NCBI GenBank assembly: GCA_018830405.1 | Contig: JAHJSF010000170.1 | Span: forward strand, 1-31,047 | Origin: Nitrospinota bacterium | GTDB lineage: Bacteria > Nitrospinota > Nitrospinia > UBA9942 > JAHJSF01 | Direction of reading: 5' to 3' | DNA: 31,047 nt | Part shown: positions 1 through 9,591 of the stretch, piece after piece | How positions within the stretch are numbered: position 1 is the stretch's first letter | Layout: every line of letters starts with the position of its first letter | Made by a program: the position numbers and the translations under genes | Notes under the pieces: model-generated | Databases searched by the model: none | Told to the model about the DNA's origin: nothing | What the model saw: the letters and a program-made list of their open reading frames with translations, nothing else

Positions 1-1760
1 AGTCTGAAACGGTCTGGAGACAGTCTAATAAATACAAGGTGCCAAGAATAGCCTTTGTCAACAAGATGGATCGCGTAGGGGCCAACTTCTTTAGGGTTGT
101 TGAGCATATAAAGACCAGGTTGGGTTCTAATCCTGTTCCTTTGCAGATACCGATTGGGCAAGAGGCGGCCTTTAAAGGTCTTGTTGATCTCGTAGAGATG
201 AAAGCCATCGTTTATGATGATGACGCCTCTATGGGAAGCGAATATAGGGTTGAAGAAATCCCGGCTGACCTACTTGCTCAGGCCAAAGAATGTAGAGAGA
301 AGATGATAGAGGTCGCTTCCGAGAATGATGATGCCTTGATGGAAAAATATCTAGAAGGCAAAGAGATAACTAACGAAGAGATTATCAGAGGGATAAGGTC
401 TGGAACAATTGGAGGCAAGATAGTTCCTGTTATATGCGGAACAGCCTTTAAAAACAAGGGGGTTCAGCCTCTTCTCGATTCTGTCTTGACATACCTTCCT
501 TCTCCGGTAGATCTTCCTCCGGTTGAAGGAACTAATCCTGATAAAGAAGGTGAGGTTGTTGTTAGAAAGGCCAGTGATGATGAGCCTCTGGCTGCCTTGG
601 CCTTTAAGATAATGGCCGACCCCTTTATAGGTGTTCTAACCTTTGTCAGGGTTTATGCCGGGGTCATGAAGGCCGGTTCTTATGTCTATAATCCGGTTCG
701 CGATGTGAAAGAGAGAGTTGGTAGGTTGGTTAAGATGCATTCTAATAAGAGGGAGGATGTAACGGAGATAGCTGCCGGAGATATAGGGGCAGTTGTAGGT
801 CTAAAGAAAACTCTGACCGGAGATACCCTCTGTGATGAGGATAAGTTGATAATGCTTGAGATGATGACCTTTCCTGAGCCGGTTATCTCTGTTGCTATTG
901 AGCCTAAGACTAAGGCCGACCAAGAGAAATTGGGTTCTGGTCTTGGAAAGTTGGCCCAAGAGGATCCTACTTTTAAGGTACATGTTGACGCCGAGACCTC
1001 ACAGACCATTATAGCCGGTATGGGTGAGCTGCACCTTGAGGTTTTGGTCGAGAGGTTAAGGCGGGAATTCGGCGTTGAGGCTAATGTCTCAAAACCTCAG
1101 GTTGCCTATCGTGAGACCATTAAGAAGACTGTTAAAGCGGAGGGTAAGTTTGTTCGTCAGTCTGGTGGTAGAGGCCAGTATGGGCACTGTTTGATTGAGA
1201 TTGGCCCTAATGAGACAGGTAAAGGGTTTGAGTTTATTGATGCTGTTAAAGGAGGGACCATTCCAAGAGAATTTATACCTGCGGTGGAAAAGGGTATTAA
1301 AGAGGCAATGAACACCGGAGTTCTGGCCGGATATCCGGCTGTAGATATAAAGGTTACACTTTATGACGGTTCATACCATGATGTTGACTCATCTGAGATG
1401 GCCTTCAAAGTGGCTGGTTCCATGGCCTTTAAGAGTGGTTGTAGGAGCGCCTCTCCGATATTGTTGGAACCGGTAATGGATGTTGAAGTTGTTATGCCGG
1501 ACGATTATATGGGGGATGTCATAGGCGACCTTAACTCGAGAAGATGCCGTATAAACGAGATGAACCAGGTTGAAGGGGGTAGAATGGTACAGGCCAATGT
1601 CCCCCTGTCGGGTATGTTTGGTTATTCTACTGATTTAAGGTCTATGACCCAAGGTCGAGCAACATACAGTATGGAGTTTTGTCGTTATGAAGAGGTGCCC
1701 AAGGCCATAGCGGAGGAGATTATGGCTAAGCATGCGGGCAAGCAAGATAAGGACCTTTAA
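1..1760 (+). CDS. fusA: Elongation factor G, 5'-truncated by window edge
   Basis: Translocation GTPase of the ribosome. The reading frame is open from base 3 and reads through the codons before base 39, including ETVWRQ and KYKVPRIAF, so the gene begins upstream. About 585 codons are present, and the first 110-115 residues (P-loop and switch I) are missing compared with a usual length near 700. The G4 motif NKMD is visible about 20 residues in. Domain II follows ([15 protein letters not shown]), then domain III (GMGELHLEV), domain IV (GGRGQYGHC) and domain V ([10 protein letters not shown]). It lies 17 bases before tuf, the normal str-operon order; rpsL and rpsG are expected just off the left edge. 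An internal GTG at 39 is not the true start because conserved EF-G sequence precedes it. Confidence 0.97.
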   Translation, partial: SETVWRQSNKYKVPRIAFVNKMDRVGANFFRVVEHIKTRLGSNPVPLQIPIGQEAAFKGLVDLVEMKAIVYDDDASMGSEYRVEEIPADLLAQAKECREKMIEVASENDDALMEKYLEGKEITNEEIIRGIRSGTIGGKIVPVICGTAFKNKGVQPLLDSVLTYLPSPVDLPPVEGTNPDKEGEVVVRKASDDEPLAALAFKIMADPFIGVLTFVRVYAGVMKAGSYVYNPVRDVKERVGRLVKMHSNKREDVTEIAAGDIGAVVGLKKTLTGDTLCDEDKLIMLEMMTFPEPVISVAIEPKTKADQEKLGSGLGKLAQEDPTFKVHVDAETSQTIIAGMGELHLEVLVERLRREFGVEANVSKPQVAYRETIKKTVKAEGKFVRQSGGRGQYGHCLIEIGPNETGKGFEFIDAVKGGTIPREFIPAVEKGIKEAMNTGVLAGYPAVDIKVTLYDGSYHDVDSSEMAFKVAGSMAFKSGCRSASPILLEPVMDVEVVMPDDYMGDVIGDLNSRRCRINEMNQVEGGRMVQANVPLSGMFGYSTDLRSMTQGRATYSMEFCRYEEVPKAIAEEIMAKHAGKQDKDL

Positions 1761-1777
1761 TTTAAGGAGGATAAAAA

Positions 1778-2968
1778 ATGGCTAAGGATAAGTTTTTGAG
1801 GACCAAGCCTCATCTGAACATTGGGACGATTGGTCACGTTGACCACGGTAAGACAACGCTAACGGCGGCTATAACAGAAGTCTTGGCCACCAAGGGACTG
1901 GCTGAGTATGTCCCTTTTGACAAGATAGACAAGGCCCCTGAAGAGAGGGAGCGTGGTATTACCATCTCTATCTCTCACGTTGAGTATCAGTCTGAGAAGA
2001 GACACTATGCCCATGTTGACTGTCCCGGACATGCCGACTATGTCAAGAACATGATTACCGGAGCAGCTCAGATGGACGGAGCAATTTTGGTTGTTAGCGC
2101 CGCCGACGGCCCAATGCCCCAGACGAGAGAGCATATATTGCTTGCCCGTCAGGTTGGTGTACCGAGTATCGTAGTTTTCCTAAACAAGGCTGACATGGTA
2201 GACGATCCTGAACTGATTGAATTGGTTGAGCTTGAGATAAGGGAGCTTTTGAGCAAATATGACTTCCTCGGGGATGACATCCCAATCGTCAGAGGAAGCG
2301 CCCTTCAGGCCCTTGAGAATCCTAATGACCCTGAAAAGACCAAGTGTATCTTTGATCTAATGGACGCCGTTGACAACCATATTCCTGAGCCTAAGAGGGA
2401 CATTGAAAAACCCTTCATGATGGCCATAGAAGACGTATTCAGCATCTCCGGCCGAGGAACAGTTGTAACCGGAAGGATAGAGCAGGGGGTAGTTAACGTA
2501 GGAGACGAAATAGAGATTATCGGAATTCGCCCCACCCAGAAGACCGTTGTAACCGGAGTTGAAATGTTCCACAAGCTTTTGGATAGAGGTCAGGCCGGTG
2601 ACAACGTAGGTATACTTCTACGCGGCACCAAGCGTGATGAGGTAGAGCGTGGCCAGGTATTGGCCAAACCGGGCAGCATAACCCCTCACACCAAATTCAA
2701 GGCCGAGGCCTATGTATTGAAAAAAGAAGAAGGTGGCCGTCATACCCCGTTCTTTAAAGGGTATCGTCCTCAGTTCTACTTCAGAACTACCGATGTTACA
2801 GGTATAGTAAAGCTTCCTGAGGGTGTTGAAATGGTAATGCCCGGGGATAATGTAAGCATAGAGGGGGAGTTGATTACCCCTATAGCTATGACCAAGGACC
2901 TGCGTTTTGCAATCCGTGAAGGTGGAAGAACGGTTGGCGCAGGCGTTATCAGTGAGGTGATTGAATAA
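1778..2968 (+). CDS. tuf: Elongation factor Tu
   Basis: Delivers aminoacyl-tRNA to the ribosomal A site as a GTP complex. It has 396 residues, within the usual 393-400. The P-loop GHVDHGKT is at residues 19-26, switch I RGITIS around 59-64, DCPGH at 81-85 and NKAD at 136-139; the two beta-barrel domains follow. A strong ribosome-binding site, TAAGGAGG, lies about 8 bases upstream of the ATG. The stop lies only 4 bases before rpsJ, so tuf is joined to the S10 operon. Only one copy is visible here; a second elsewhere in the genome cannot be excluded. Confidence 0.98.
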   Translation: MAKDKFLRTKPHLNIGTIGHVDHGKTTLTAAITEVLATKGLAEYVPFDKIDKAPEERERGITISISHVEYQSEKRHYAHVDCPGHADYVKNMITGAAQMDGAILVVSAADGPMPQTREHILLARQVGVPSIVVFLNKADMVDDPELIELVELEIRELLSKYDFLGDDIPIVRGSALQALENPNDPEKTKCIFDLMDAVDNHIPEPKRDIEKPFMMAIEDVFSISGRGTVVTGRIEQGVVNVGDEIEIIGIRPTQKTVVTGVEMFHKLLDRGQAGDNVGILLRGTKRDEVERGQVLAKPGSITPHTKFKAEAYVLKKEEGGRHTPFFKGYRPQFYFRTTDVTGIVKLPEGVEMVMPGDNVSIEGELITPIAMTKDLRFAIREGGRTVGAGVISEVIE

Positions 2969-2972
2969 TATA

Positions 2973-3281
2973 ATGGCTGAGCAAAAGATTAGAATAAAAT
3001 TAAAGGCTTATGACCACGGCATATTGGATGCCTCCGTGGGTGAAATAGTCAATACCGTTAAGAGAACCGGGGCGCGTTTGGTTGGCCCCATTCCTTTGCC
3101 TACCGTAAAGAATAGGTGGACGGTTTTGAGATCTCCCCATGTCGATAAGAAATCAAGAGAGCAGTTTGAGATACGGACTCATAAGAGGTTGATAGATATC
3201 TATGATTCCACGCCTCAGACGGTTGATGCTTTGATGAAACTTGACCTCTCGTCAGGGGTCGACATAGAAATTAAACTTTAG
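2973..3281 (+). CDS. rpsJ: 30S ribosomal protein S10
   Basis: Small-subunit head protein, also known as the NusE antitermination factor. I place the start at the ATG at 2973 (102 residues, beginning [15 protein letters not shown]), which matches the family's usual length of 102-105. The in-frame TTG at 2961 would add only MNNI and would overlap the tuf stop. The Shine-Dalgarno-like GAGGTGA at 2953-2959 sits inside the tuf 3' end, about 13 bases from the ATG, which suggests translational coupling to tuf. The motif GPIPLPT and the C-terminal VDIEIKL are typical. Confidence 0.96.
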   Translation: MAEQKIRIKLKAYDHGILDASVGEIVNTVKRTGARLVGPIPLPTVKNRWTVLRSPHVDKKSREQFEIRTHKRLIDIYDSTPQTVDALMKLDLSSGVDIEIKL

Positions 3282-3299
3282 CGGTTTGCGATACTAGTT

Positions 3300-3947
3300 A
3301 TGATTAATCAGATTTTAGGCAAGAAGGTGGGGATGACCCAGATTTTTAAAGAGGATGGCACGAGGGTCCCGGTAACCGTTATAGAGGCCCCTCCTTCCGT
3401 TTTAGTGCAGAAAAAGACAGTTGAAACGGATGGCTATAATGCCGTTCAGTTGGGCTTTGTCAAAGGGAAGAAGGATCGTTTTAGCCGTCCTATTGTCGGT
3501 CACTTTCAGAAGCATGGTGTTGACGAGCCGACTAAGGTTTTAAAGGAGGTTCGCCTTGAGTCCTTTGAGGGGTTGGAAGACCTTAAAGAGGTTGGGGTTG
3601 AGATTTTTGCCGCAGGGGACAAGGTTGATATTACCGGAGTTACCAAGGGGCGTGGTTTTGCCGGTGTCTTCAAGAGATATAGAATTGGTGGAGCACCTGC
3701 AACCAGAGGTACCCATGAAAATTTCAGGCATATTGGTTCACTCGGTGGCGGTAGATCCAGCGCTACAAGGGTTTGGCCTGGAAGGAGGTTGCCGGGGCAT
3801 ATGGGTTGTGACAACAGGACAATTTTAGGTCTTGAGGTGGTTGGTGTTGACAAAGAGGCTGGATGTCTGATGATAAAGGGTGCAGTACCCGGAGCTAACG
3901 GAGGGATACTTCGTGTGCGGAAGACTAATAGGGGCAATAGATCATAG
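3300..3947 (+). CDS. rplC: 50S ribosomal protein L3
   Basis: Large-subunit protein whose loop reaches the peptidyl-transferase centre. It has 215 residues (E. coli 209). It opens with the canonical LGKKVGMTQIF. The central GRGFAGVFKRY and the basic stretch HENFRHIGSLGGG followed by PGRRLPGHMG are family hallmarks. The 18-base gap from rpsJ contains no recognisable Shine-Dalgarno sequence, unlike most neighbours, so initiation may depend on coupling or on an unstructured leader. Confidence 0.97.
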   Translation: MINQILGKKVGMTQIFKEDGTRVPVTVIEAPPSVLVQKKTVETDGYNAVQLGFVKGKKDRFSRPIVGHFQKHGVDEPTKVLKEVRLESFEGLEDLKEVGVEIFAAGDKVDITGVTKGRGFAGVFKRYRIGGAPATRGTHENFRHIGSLGGGRSSATRVWPGRRLPGHMGCDNRTILGLEVVGVDKEAGCLMIKGAVPGANGGILRVRKTNRGNRS

Positions 3948-3955
3948 ATTATTGT

Positions 3956-4591
3956 ATGAGAGCGATGGATATAGAAATAATTAATACTGACAAACAGGAA
4001 GTTGGTCGCAGGGAGTTGGATAGTTCCCTTTTTCAGGCCAAGGTTAGAGGGGATCTTCTTCATACATGTGTTGTGGCTCACCTTGCCTCAATAAGGAGAG
4101 GAACCAGTTCCGTAAAAGACCGATCAATGGTTAGGGGTAGCGGTAAAAAACTCTGGGCACAAAAAGGGACTGGTAATGCGAGGGTTGGGGCTGGTAAAAA
4201 GTCGCCTCTCTGGAGAGGTGGTGGAGTTGTATTTGGCCCTACTCCAAGAGATTATACCCAAAAGGTCAACAAGAAGGTCAAAAGGGCTGCCTTGACGAGC
4301 GCCCTGTCTATGAAGGCCTCAAATGGTGCTATTCTTCTTCTCGATAAGCTTGAGCTTGAGTCTGTGAGTAGTAAAAATTTAGCCTCTCTTTTGAGGAATA
4401 TCGGTATTGAGAGAAAGGCCCTAATTATTGTGGATCAGGAGGATACAAATCTTTCCTTGTCTGCCCGCAATATTCCCTGGGCCAAGGTTCAGAGGATTGA
4501 TTCTCTAAATGTCTACGATATTATGAATCACAATAACATCGTTTTTACAACTTCTTCTTTGGAGAAGGTAGAGGAGAGGTTTGCGCTATGA
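3956..4591 (+). CDS. rplD: 50S ribosomal protein L4
   Basis: Large-subunit protein lining the exit tunnel; in enteric bacteria it also represses the S10 operon. It has 211 residues from the ATG at 3956, or 208 from the ATG at 3965, where the sequence begins MDIEIINTDKQEVG and looks more canonical. Neither start has a clear ribosome-binding site. The tunnel loop is recognisable as GSGKKLWAQKGTGNARVG followed by PLWRGGGVVFGP. The stop overlaps the rplW start by four bases. Whether L4 autoregulation exists here cannot be judged, because the operon leader is not distinct from tuf. Confidence 0.96.
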   Translation: MRAMDIEIINTDKQEVGRRELDSSLFQAKVRGDLLHTCVVAHLASIRRGTSSVKDRSMVRGSGKKLWAQKGTGNARVGAGKKSPLWRGGGVVFGPTPRDYTQKVNKKVKRAALTSALSMKASNGAILLLDKLELESVSSKNLASLLRNIGIERKALIIVDQEDTNLSLSARNIPWAKVQRIDSLNVYDIMNHNNIVFTTSSLEKVEERFAL

Positions 4592-4878
4592 GTCATTTGT
4601 GTAATGTTATCAGAAAGCCGCTTATTACCGAGAGGGCTACCGACCTTATGGCCAAACAGAATAAGGTTGTTCTTGAGGTAGATATTTCGGCTAACAAGTG
4701 TCAGGTAAAGAAGGCAGTTGAGCAGATTTTCAAAGTAAAGGTGACCAAGGTTAATATTTCCCGTCAGAAGGGGAAGGTTAAGATGACCAAAAGGATACCT
4801 GGTAAGCAGGTTGATTGGAAGAAGGCCGTGGTTACCTTGAAAGATGGCGATAGTATAGAATTATTGGAGAATAGCTGA
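4588..4878 (+). CDS. rplW: 50S ribosomal protein L23
   Basis: Tunnel-exit protein of the large subunit that docks signal recognition particle and trigger factor. It has 96 residues, usual for the family. The N-terminal [15 protein letters not shown] and the central [18 protein letters not shown] are characteristic. It overlaps rplD by four bases (ATGA) and rplB by one base, so the three genes are almost certainly translated in a coupled manner. Confidence 0.96.
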   Translation: MSHLCNVIRKPLITERATDLMAKQNKVVLEVDISANKCQVKKAVEQIFKVKVTKVNISRQKGKVKMTKRIPGKQVDWKKAVVTLKDGDSIELLENS

Positions 4879-5702
4879 TGCCCATAAAGAGTTTTAATCC
4901 GAGGTCTCCCGGCATAAGAAGTAAGACTGTTCTTGTCTTTGATGAGATCACTAAAGTCGGACCGGAGAAGAGCCTCCTTTTTTCTAAGAACAAGAGTGGA
5001 GGAAGGAATTCCTACGGTAGGATAACTGCCAAATATATCGGCGGCGGCCATAAGCGTTTGGGGCGTATCGTTGATTTTAAGAGGAACAAGGATGGTATTC
5101 CAGGGAAGGTTGCCTCAGTAGAATATGATCCTAACAGGTCGGCCAATATTGCTCTCATCAATTATCTTGATGGTGAGAAACGCTATATTATTGCCCCTGT
5201 AGGCCTAAAGGTTGGAGAGGAAATTATGTCAGGCGATAGGGCTGAGGTTAAGCTTGGCAACAGTCTGATGCTGAAGTATATACCTGTCGGTTCTACTATT
5301 CATAATATAGAACTTAGCAGGGGCAAGGGGGGACAGATTGCCAGAAGCGCGGGTATGTCTGCTCAATTGCTGGCTAAGGAAGATAAATGGGCCCATGTAA
5401 GGCTTCCGTCGAATGAGGTAAGGCTTATTGAAGTTGAGTGTAGGGCTACAGTTGGTCAGGTGGGTAACATTGACTTTGAGAAGGTCAGTATTGGTAAGGC
5501 CGGTCGTAATAGGTGGCTTGGCAAAAGACCAAGGACAAGGGCTGTCGCTATGAACCCTGTGGATCATCCTATGGGGGGCGGTGAAGGAAAAACCTCAGGC
5601 GGAAGGCACCCCTGCTCCTTCAATGTTATCCCTTCTAAGGGGTATAAGACCAGATCCAAGAGAAAAAAATCTGACAAATTGATTGTTAAGAGACGAAAGT
5701 AG
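4878..5702 (+). CDS. rplB: 50S ribosomal protein L2
   Basis: Large-subunit protein needed for peptidyl-transferase centre assembly. It has 274 residues (E. coli 273). The glycine-rich and histidine-rich C-terminal part [15 protein letters not shown], with the essential histidine of the DHPMGGG motif, is intact. The C terminus is strongly basic ([11 protein letters not shown]). The first A of its ATG is the last base of the rplW stop. A 51-base gap then separates it from rpsS. Confidence 0.97.
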   Translation: MPIKSFNPRSPGIRSKTVLVFDEITKVGPEKSLLFSKNKSGGRNSYGRITAKYIGGGHKRLGRIVDFKRNKDGIPGKVASVEYDPNRSANIALINYLDGEKRYIIAPVGLKVGEEIMSGDRAEVKLGNSLMLKYIPVGSTIHNIELSRGKGGQIARSAGMSAQLLAKEDKWAHVRLPSNEVRLIEVECRATVGQVGNIDFEKVSIGKAGRNRWLGKRPRTRAVAMNPVDHPMGGGEGKTSGGRHPCSFNVIPSKGYKTRSKRKKSDKLIVKRRK

Positions 5703-5753
5703 TCAGGTTATTTAGTTGTTTTTACAGAATTATTTGAATTAGGAGAATCTTAG

Positions 5754-6038
5754 ATGGGAAGATCTTTAAAGAAGGGCCCCTTTGTTGATGATCATCTGAT
5801 GAAGAAGGTGGATGATATGAAGCAAACAGGGGAAAAGAAACTCATTAAAACTTGGTCACGGAGATCCGTTGTTTTGCCTGAGTTTATAGGGTATACCTTC
5901 GCTGTTTATAATGGCAGAAAATTTATACCTGTCTATGTTTCCGAGAATATGGTTGGTCATAAGTTGGGGGAGTTTTCACCCACCAAGACCTTTCATTCTC
6001 ATGGTGGCAGGGCGAAGAAGACCGCAAAACTAAAATAG
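5754..6038 (+). CDS. rpsS: 30S ribosomal protein S19
   Basis: Small-subunit head protein that forms a complex with S13. It has 94 residues. It starts [15 protein letters not shown], and the conserved [22 protein letters not shown] and [11 protein letters not shown] segments are present. The ribosome-binding site AGGAGA at 5741 lies about 7 bases from the ATG. Ten bases separate it from rplV. The 51-base gap upstream is AT-rich, with no clear hairpin or promoter. Confidence 0.96.
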   Translation: MGRSLKKGPFVDDHLMKKVDDMKQTGEKKLIKTWSRRSVVLPEFIGYTFAVYNGRKFIPVYVSENMVGHKLGEFSPTKTFHSHGGRAKKTAKLK

Positions 6039-6048
6039 GGTTATAGGA

Positions 6049-6375
6049 ATGGATGCAAAGGCAATATTAAGATATACACGAATTTCTCCTCAGAAGGCCA
6101 GGTTGGTTGCTGACCAAGTCAGGGGTAAAAGGGTTGATGAGGCGCTAAACATTCTTGCTTTTATGAACAAGAAGGGAGCTAAAATTGTCAGGGAACTTTT
6201 GAGCTCTGCTATAGCAAACGCTCGTGATAAGAACTTTGAAGATGTGGATTCTCTCAGGGTTTCTGAAATTATGGTGGATGGTGGTCCGGTTCTGAAGAGA
6301 CAGATGCCAAGAGCTAGGGGAAGGGCCTCTCGTATCTTAAAGAGAACAAGCCATATAACGCTGGTCTTAAGTTAA
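6049..6375 (+). CDS. rplV: 50S ribosomal protein L22
   Basis: Tunnel protein of the large subunit. It has 108 residues (E. coli 110). It begins [22 protein letters not shown], with the family signature ISPxKARLVAD. The long beta-hairpin that lines the exit tunnel is represented by [17 protein letters not shown] near the C terminus. It sits in the standard rpsS-rplV-rpsC order, 13 bases before the rpsC start. Confidence 0.96.
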   Translation: MDAKAILRYTRISPQKARLVADQVRGKRVDEALNILAFMNKKGAKIVRELLSSAIANARDKNFEDVDSLRVSEIMVDGGPVLKRQMPRARGRASRILKRTSHITLVLS

Positions 6376-6388
6376 CAAGGAGGAAGTT

Positions 6389-7051
6389 TTGGGTCAGAAG
6401 GTTCATCCGATAGGGTTTAGGTTAGGCATCAATAAAGACTGGCAGTCGAGCTGGTATGCCAAGAAGGATTATGTTTCCTTCTTGCACGAGGATATAGCTA
6501 TAAGGAAATATATCAAAAAAGAACTTTATCACGCAGGTATTGCCCGTATTGCGATTGAGAGATCATCCAATAAACTGAAGATAAATGTTATGGCTGCCCG
6601 CCCTGGAATTATAATAGGCAAAAGGGGTTCTGAGGTTGATAGGCTGAAGGAAAATATACAGAAACGGGTTCCGGAGAGAAAACTCATCCTTAATATTGTT
6701 GAGGTTAGACGCCCAGAAGCTAATGCCCAGCTTATTGCCGAGAACATTGCCCTCCAGATAGAGAGAAGGGTGGCCTTTAGAAGGGCCATGAAAAAGACAA
6801 TACAGTCCGCGATGAGATTTGGCGCCAAAGGGATAAGGGTTAACTGTGCAGGCAGGCTGGCCGGACACGAAATTGCCAGAGTTGAGTGGTATCGCGAAGG
6901 AAGAGTACCTCTTCATACAATAAGGGCTGATATCGACTTAGGGTTTGCCGAGGCGCATACCGCCTACGGGCTTATAGGTGTTAAGGTATGGGTTTTTAAT
7001 GGAGAGATTATACCCGAGAGGGTCGAGGCAGTAGAGGCAGCTGCTGAGTAG
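6389..7051 (+). CDS. rpsC: 30S ribosomal protein S3, TTG start
   Basis: Small-subunit protein at the mRNA entry channel. It has 220 residues (E. coli 233). The start is a TTG at 6389 giving [13 protein letters not shown], the invariant S3 N terminus, with a strong AAGGAGGAAG immediately upstream (6377-6386); no in-frame ATG fits. The KH domain carries IIIGKRG around residues 74-80. The C-terminal domain includes [14 protein letters not shown]. It is followed by an 85-base gap before rplP. Confidence 0.96.
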   Translation: MGQKVHPIGFRLGINKDWQSSWYAKKDYVSFLHEDIAIRKYIKKELYHAGIARIAIERSSNKLKINVMAARPGIIIGKRGSEVDRLKENIQKRVPERKLILNIVEVRRPEANAQLIAENIALQIERRVAFRRAMKKTIQSAMRFGAKGIRVNCAGRLAGHEIARVEWYREGRVPLHTIRADIDLGFAEAHTAYGLIGVKVWVFNGEIIPERVEAVEAAAE

Positions 7052-7059
7052 GTGGTCCG

Positions 7060-7085
7060 CTTCAACTGTTTTGAAGTTGGCTTTT
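7060..7085 (+). other. Small hairpin between rpsC and rplP
   Basis: A six-base inverted repeat, CTTCAA and TTGAAG with a 5-base loop, is followed by TTGGCTTTT in the 85-base gap after rpsC. The stem is short and the T run is interrupted, so it is at most a weak attenuator or RNA-processing site. The rest of the gap is AT-rich and leads to the AGAGGGG ribosome-binding site of rplP. Confidence 0.3.
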
Positions 7086-7136
7086 AACAATAATAAATAA
7101 CAATTTGTAGTTATATAAAAAGAGGGGTTAACTGCG

Positions 7137-7553
7137 ATGTTGATGCCAAAGAAGGTTAAATACCGTAAACGCCAAAAGGGACGTATGGGGGGGGCTGCCC
7201 ATCGTGGTTCAGGCTTAGCTTTTGGAAGTTATGGTTTGGTGGCCCTTGATCCATGCTGGATAGATTCCAGGCAGATTGAGGCAGCTAGGATCGCCATGAC
7301 CAGACACGCCAAACGTGGCGGTAAAATATGGATAAGAATTTTCCCGGATAAACCGATAGGTCACCGCCCCGCCGAAACAAGGATGGGTAAGGGTAAAGCT
7401 GCTCCTGATACTTGGGTCGCAGTTGTGCAAAGGGGACGTACCCTTTTTGAGATGGAGGGTGTTTCTGTTGATGTAGCTCAAGAAGCCCTGAGATTGGCTG
7501 CCCATAAACTTCCGGTTAAGACAAAATTTATTAAGAAAGAGGGAGAGCTATGA
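7137..7553 (+). CDS. rplP: 50S ribosomal protein L16
   Basis: Large-subunit protein near the A-site tRNA elbow. It has 138 residues (E. coli 136). The canonical [17 protein letters not shown] fixes the start at the ATG at 7137, with AGAGGGG 9 bases upstream. Conserved [12 protein letters not shown] and [20 protein letters not shown] segments are intact. Its stop overlaps the rpmC start by four bases. Confidence 0.97.
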   Translation: MLMPKKVKYRKRQKGRMGGAAHRGSGLAFGSYGLVALDPCWIDSRQIEAARIAMTRHAKRGGKIWIRIFPDKPIGHRPAETRMGKGKAAPDTWVAVVQRGRTLFEMEGVSVDVAQEALRLAAHKLPVKTKFIKKEGEL

Positions 7554-7771
7554 AGGTTAGCGAGTGTCGAGAGTTAGTCAACGAGGAACTCATTAAATCT
7601 AGGGATGAGGCCTTGTTGGAATCGATGAAACTGCGTTTTGAGTTAGCTAGGGGTGTCCTTGCTAGTCCTGCCAAGATAAAGTCTTTGAGAAGGAATGTGG
7701 CTAGGATTGAGACTGTTTTAAACGAAAGAAGACTTGAGGCTGAGGAAAAGAGCGAGGGAAGCAATGGATAG
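7550..7771 (+). CDS. rpmC: 50S ribosomal protein L29
   Basis: Small helical protein at the tunnel exit, next to L23. It has 73 residues, slightly longer than the usual 60-68. It has the expected two-helix pattern, with [19 protein letters not shown] and the conserved KLRFELARG and [16 protein letters not shown]. It overlaps rplP by four bases and rpsQ by eight bases, which supports coupled translation. The extra C-terminal residues (EEKSEGSNG) come from sequence that also carries the rpsQ ribosome-binding site. Confidence 0.94.
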   Translation: MKVSECRELVNEELIKSRDEALLESMKLRFELARGVLASPAKIKSLRRNVARIETVLNERRLEAEEKSEGSNG

Positions 7772-8018
7772 TAAAAGAAAGACAGAAACAGGTGTTGTTG
7801 TTAGTAACAAGATGGATAAGACCGTGGTAGTTAAGATTAATTCTACTGTTCGTCACCCTAAATATCCTAAGGTTATAAGAATTTCTAAGGGGCTTAAGGT
7901 TCATGATGCCAAGAATGAGTGTTCTGTCGGCGACAAGGTAATGATTGTTGAGACCAGGCCTTTGAGTAAAGATAAATGTTGGAGGCTGTTGGAGATTGTT
8001 GAGAAGGCATCTGAGTAG
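7764..8018 (+). CDS. rpsQ: 30S ribosomal protein S17
   Basis: Early-assembly small-subunit protein that binds 16S rRNA. I choose the ATG at 7764 (84 residues, [20 protein letters not shown]), the same length as E. coli S17, with GAGGGA about 6 bases upstream. An in-frame upstream start at 7734 would add ten arginine-rich residues inside rpmC and has no family support. The OB-fold hallmarks [15 protein letters not shown] and [17 protein letters not shown] are present. A 66-base gap with alternative hairpins follows. Confidence 0.94.
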   Translation: MDSKRKTETGVVVSNKMDKTVVVKINSTVRHPKYPKVIRISKGLKVHDAKNECSVGDKVMIVETRPLSKDKCWRLLEIVEKASE

Positions 8019-8060
8019 AGGTTATGTAAGGCAGGTGTCATAACTCTTTCTTTGTTATGA
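8017..8060 (+). promoter_or_regulatory. Mutually exclusive hairpins between rpsQ and rplN
   Basis: The rpsQ-rplN gap holds three six-base segments: GTTATG at 8021-8026, CATAAC at 8039-8044 and GTTATG at 8054-8059. The middle one can pair with either neighbour. The upstream stem reaches 9 pairs with one bulge (AGAG at 8017-8020 pairing toward 8044-8047). The downstream stem reaches 7 pairs with a 9-base loop (8038-8044 with 8054-8060). The two stems cannot coexist. The site lies at the boundary between the S10 and spc gene groups, where a regulatory RNA switch would be plausible. Regulation is inferred from pairing only. Confidence 0.35.
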
Positions 8061-8084
8061 AATAATCGAGGTATATTTAGTAAG

Positions 8085-8453
8085 ATGATACAACTTAGAA
8101 CAGTAATGAATGTGGCTGATAATTCCGGGGCCCGTAAGATTCAGTGTATAAAGATTCTTGGGGGAAGCGGTAGACGGTATGCCAGGGTTGGCGATATCGT
8201 TGTTGTTGCGGTAAAAGAGGTAACTCCTAATAGTGGAATCAAGAAGGGAGTTGTTAAAAAAGCGGTTGTTGTCCGCACCAAGAAAGAGTTTGGTCGCTCA
8301 ACGGGGACATATGTTAAGTTTGATGATAATGCCGGGGTCTTAATAAATGACCAGCAGGAGCCTGTCGGTACAAGGATATTTGGCCCTGTTGCCCGTGAGC
8401 TCCGCGATAAAAAATTTATGAAAATTATTTCTTTGGCACCGGAGGTCTTATAA
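8085..8453 (+). CDS. rplN: 50S ribosomal protein L14
   Basis: Large-subunit protein at the intersubunit bridge and the RsfS-binding site. It has 122 residues, exactly the usual length. It opens [18 protein letters not shown] and contains [16 protein letters not shown] and [10 protein letters not shown], all highly conserved. It is the first gene of the classical spc group. Its stop codon overlaps the rplX start by one base. The leader contains GAGGT about 12 bases before the ATG. Confidence 0.97.
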   Translation: MIQLRTVMNVADNSGARKIQCIKILGGSGRRYARVGDIVVVAVKEVTPNSGIKKGVVKKAVVVRTKKEFGRSTGTYVKFDDNAGVLINDQQEPVGTRIFGPVARELRDKKFMKIISLAPEVL

Positions 8454-8782
8454 TGGCTACAAAGGTTAGAATAAAGAAGGATGATATAGTCAAGATCATC
8501 GCCGGCAAAGAGAGAGGCAAAAAAGGGAAGGTTCTTACCGTTTTTCCTGAGGAGGGGAGGTTGATTGTTGAGAAATTGAACATGGTCAAGCGCCATACCA
8601 AACCAAATCAGAAGATGCAAGAAGGGGGCATAATAGAAAAAGAGGCCAAGGTTCAACTGTCAAACGTGATGGTTGTTTGTCCTAAGTGTGACAAGGCAGT
8701 TCGTGTATCTGCCAAGAGTTTGGAGAATGGGAAAAAGGTTAGGGTCTGCAAGAAATGCGGAGAAATGGTTGGACTTGATTGA
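8453..8782 (+). CDS. rplX: 50S ribosomal protein L24 with C4 zinc-ribbon motif
   Basis: Assembly-initiating large-subunit protein. It has 109 residues. The KOW motif VKIIAGKERGKKGKVLTV lies at residues 13-30. The C-terminal part carries C76-P-K-C79 and C99-K-K-C102, a zinc-ribbon-like pair found in L24 of many phyla but not in E. coli. The ribosome-binding site GGAGG (8441-8445) lies in the end of rplN, and the genes overlap by one base. Metal binding is inferred from cysteine spacing. Confidence 0.96.
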   Translation: MATKVRIKKDDIVKIIAGKERGKKGKVLTVFPEEGRLIVEKLNMVKRHTKPNQKMQEGGIIEKEAKVQLSNVMVVCPKCDKAVRVSAKSLENGKKVRVCKKCGEMVGLD

Positions 8783-8807
8783 TCTTGGTTGTTAAAGGGA
8801 ATAATAG

Positions 8808-9353
8808 ATGAAGATGCCGGAATTAAAAAGAAAATATACTGAAGAGGTTGCTCCTGCTCTCTTAAAAGATTTTGGGTGGTCCAACAGTATGATGGTCCCA
8901 AAACTCCAAAAGATAGTTTTGAATATGGGGCTTGGTGAGGCTGTTCAGGATCCTAAGATTATAGATATAGGGGTATATACTTTAACTCGTATAACAGGTC
9001 AGAAGCCTGTTGTTACAAGAGCTAAAAAGTCGATATCAACTTTTAAACTTAGGGAGGGCCTCCCTATAGGTTGTTCTGTTACTTTACGTGGTAACAGGAT
9101 GTTTGAGTTCATGGAGCGGTTGGTACACTTCTCCCTTCCCAGGATGAGGGACTTCAATGGTCTCTCTAAAAAGTCCTTTGATGGCCATGGGAACTACAAT
9201 TTTGGGCTTAAAGATCAGCTTATTTTCCCTGAAATAGACTTTGATAAGATAGACAGGTTGAAGGGGATGAATATAACATTTGTTTCCTCTACCAGTGATG
9301 ATAAAGAGGCAGAGGCTTTATTAAGGGGCTTAGGATTGCCTTTAAAAGAATAA
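8808..9353 (+). CDS. rplE: 50S ribosomal protein L5
   Basis: Binds 5S rRNA and contacts the P-site tRNA. It has 181 residues (E. coli 179). The ATG at 8808 is favoured over the one at 8814 because AAAGGGA lies 7 bases upstream of it. It contains LKRKYTEEVAPALLKDF, KIVLNMGLGEA, the TGQKPVVTRAKKSI motif and the C-terminal DKIDRLKGMNITFVSS. It is followed by rpsN after 18 bases. Confidence 0.97.
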   Translation: MKMPELKRKYTEEVAPALLKDFGWSNSMMVPKLQKIVLNMGLGEAVQDPKIIDIGVYTLTRITGQKPVVTRAKKSISTFKLREGLPIGCSVTLRGNRMFEFMERLVHFSLPRMRDFNGLSKKSFDGHGNYNFGLKDQLIFPEIDFDKIDRLKGMNITFVSSTSDDKEAEALLRGLGLPLKE

Positions 9354-9371
9354 ATATTTTTTGGAGATTAT

Positions 9372-9557
9372 GTGGCTAAGAAATCACTAATAGTAAAGGC
9401 GAGTAGAGAGGCCAAGTTTAAGGTAAGGAATTATAACCGTTGTCCGCTCTGTGGTCGCCCGCGTGCTTTCATAAGAAAGTTTGGTATGTGTCGTTGTTGC
9501 TTCAGGAAACTGGCCTTGGACGGTACAATACCAGGAGTTATTAAGGCTAGTTGGTAG
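9372..9557 (+). CDS. rpsN: 30S ribosomal protein S14, short zinc-binding type, GTG start
   Basis: Small-subunit head protein. At 61 residues it is the short type-Z (C+) S14, not the ~100-residue zinc-free form. C24-P-L-C27 and C40-R-C-C43 form the zinc knuckle, with an additional Cys at 42. The start is GTG at 9372 with TTGGAGA 5 bases upstream; the overlapping ATG at 9370 is in another frame and closes after six codons. The C terminus [11 protein letters not shown] is canonical. Confidence 0.96.
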   Translation: MAKKSLIVKASREAKFKVRNYNRCPLCGRPRAFIRKFGMCRCCFRKLALDGTIPGVIKASW

Positions 9558-9591
9558 ACTATATAAAGAAGAATTTAAAAGGAAAATAAAG

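Noticed and set aside
3506-4081. 191-residue minus-strand open frame across rplC and rplD
   Set aside because: It lies wholly antisense to two highly conserved ribosomal genes, has low-complexity Ser/Pro/Leu content and shows no recognisable family.
8141-8656. 171-residue minus-strand open frame across rplN and rplX
   Set aside because: Antisense shadow of L14 and L24 coding sequence, with no ribosome-binding site and no domain pattern.
9481-9591. N-terminal extension of rpsH into rpsN
   Set aside because: The extra residues come from rpsN coding sequence read out of frame; S8 starts canonically at 9592.
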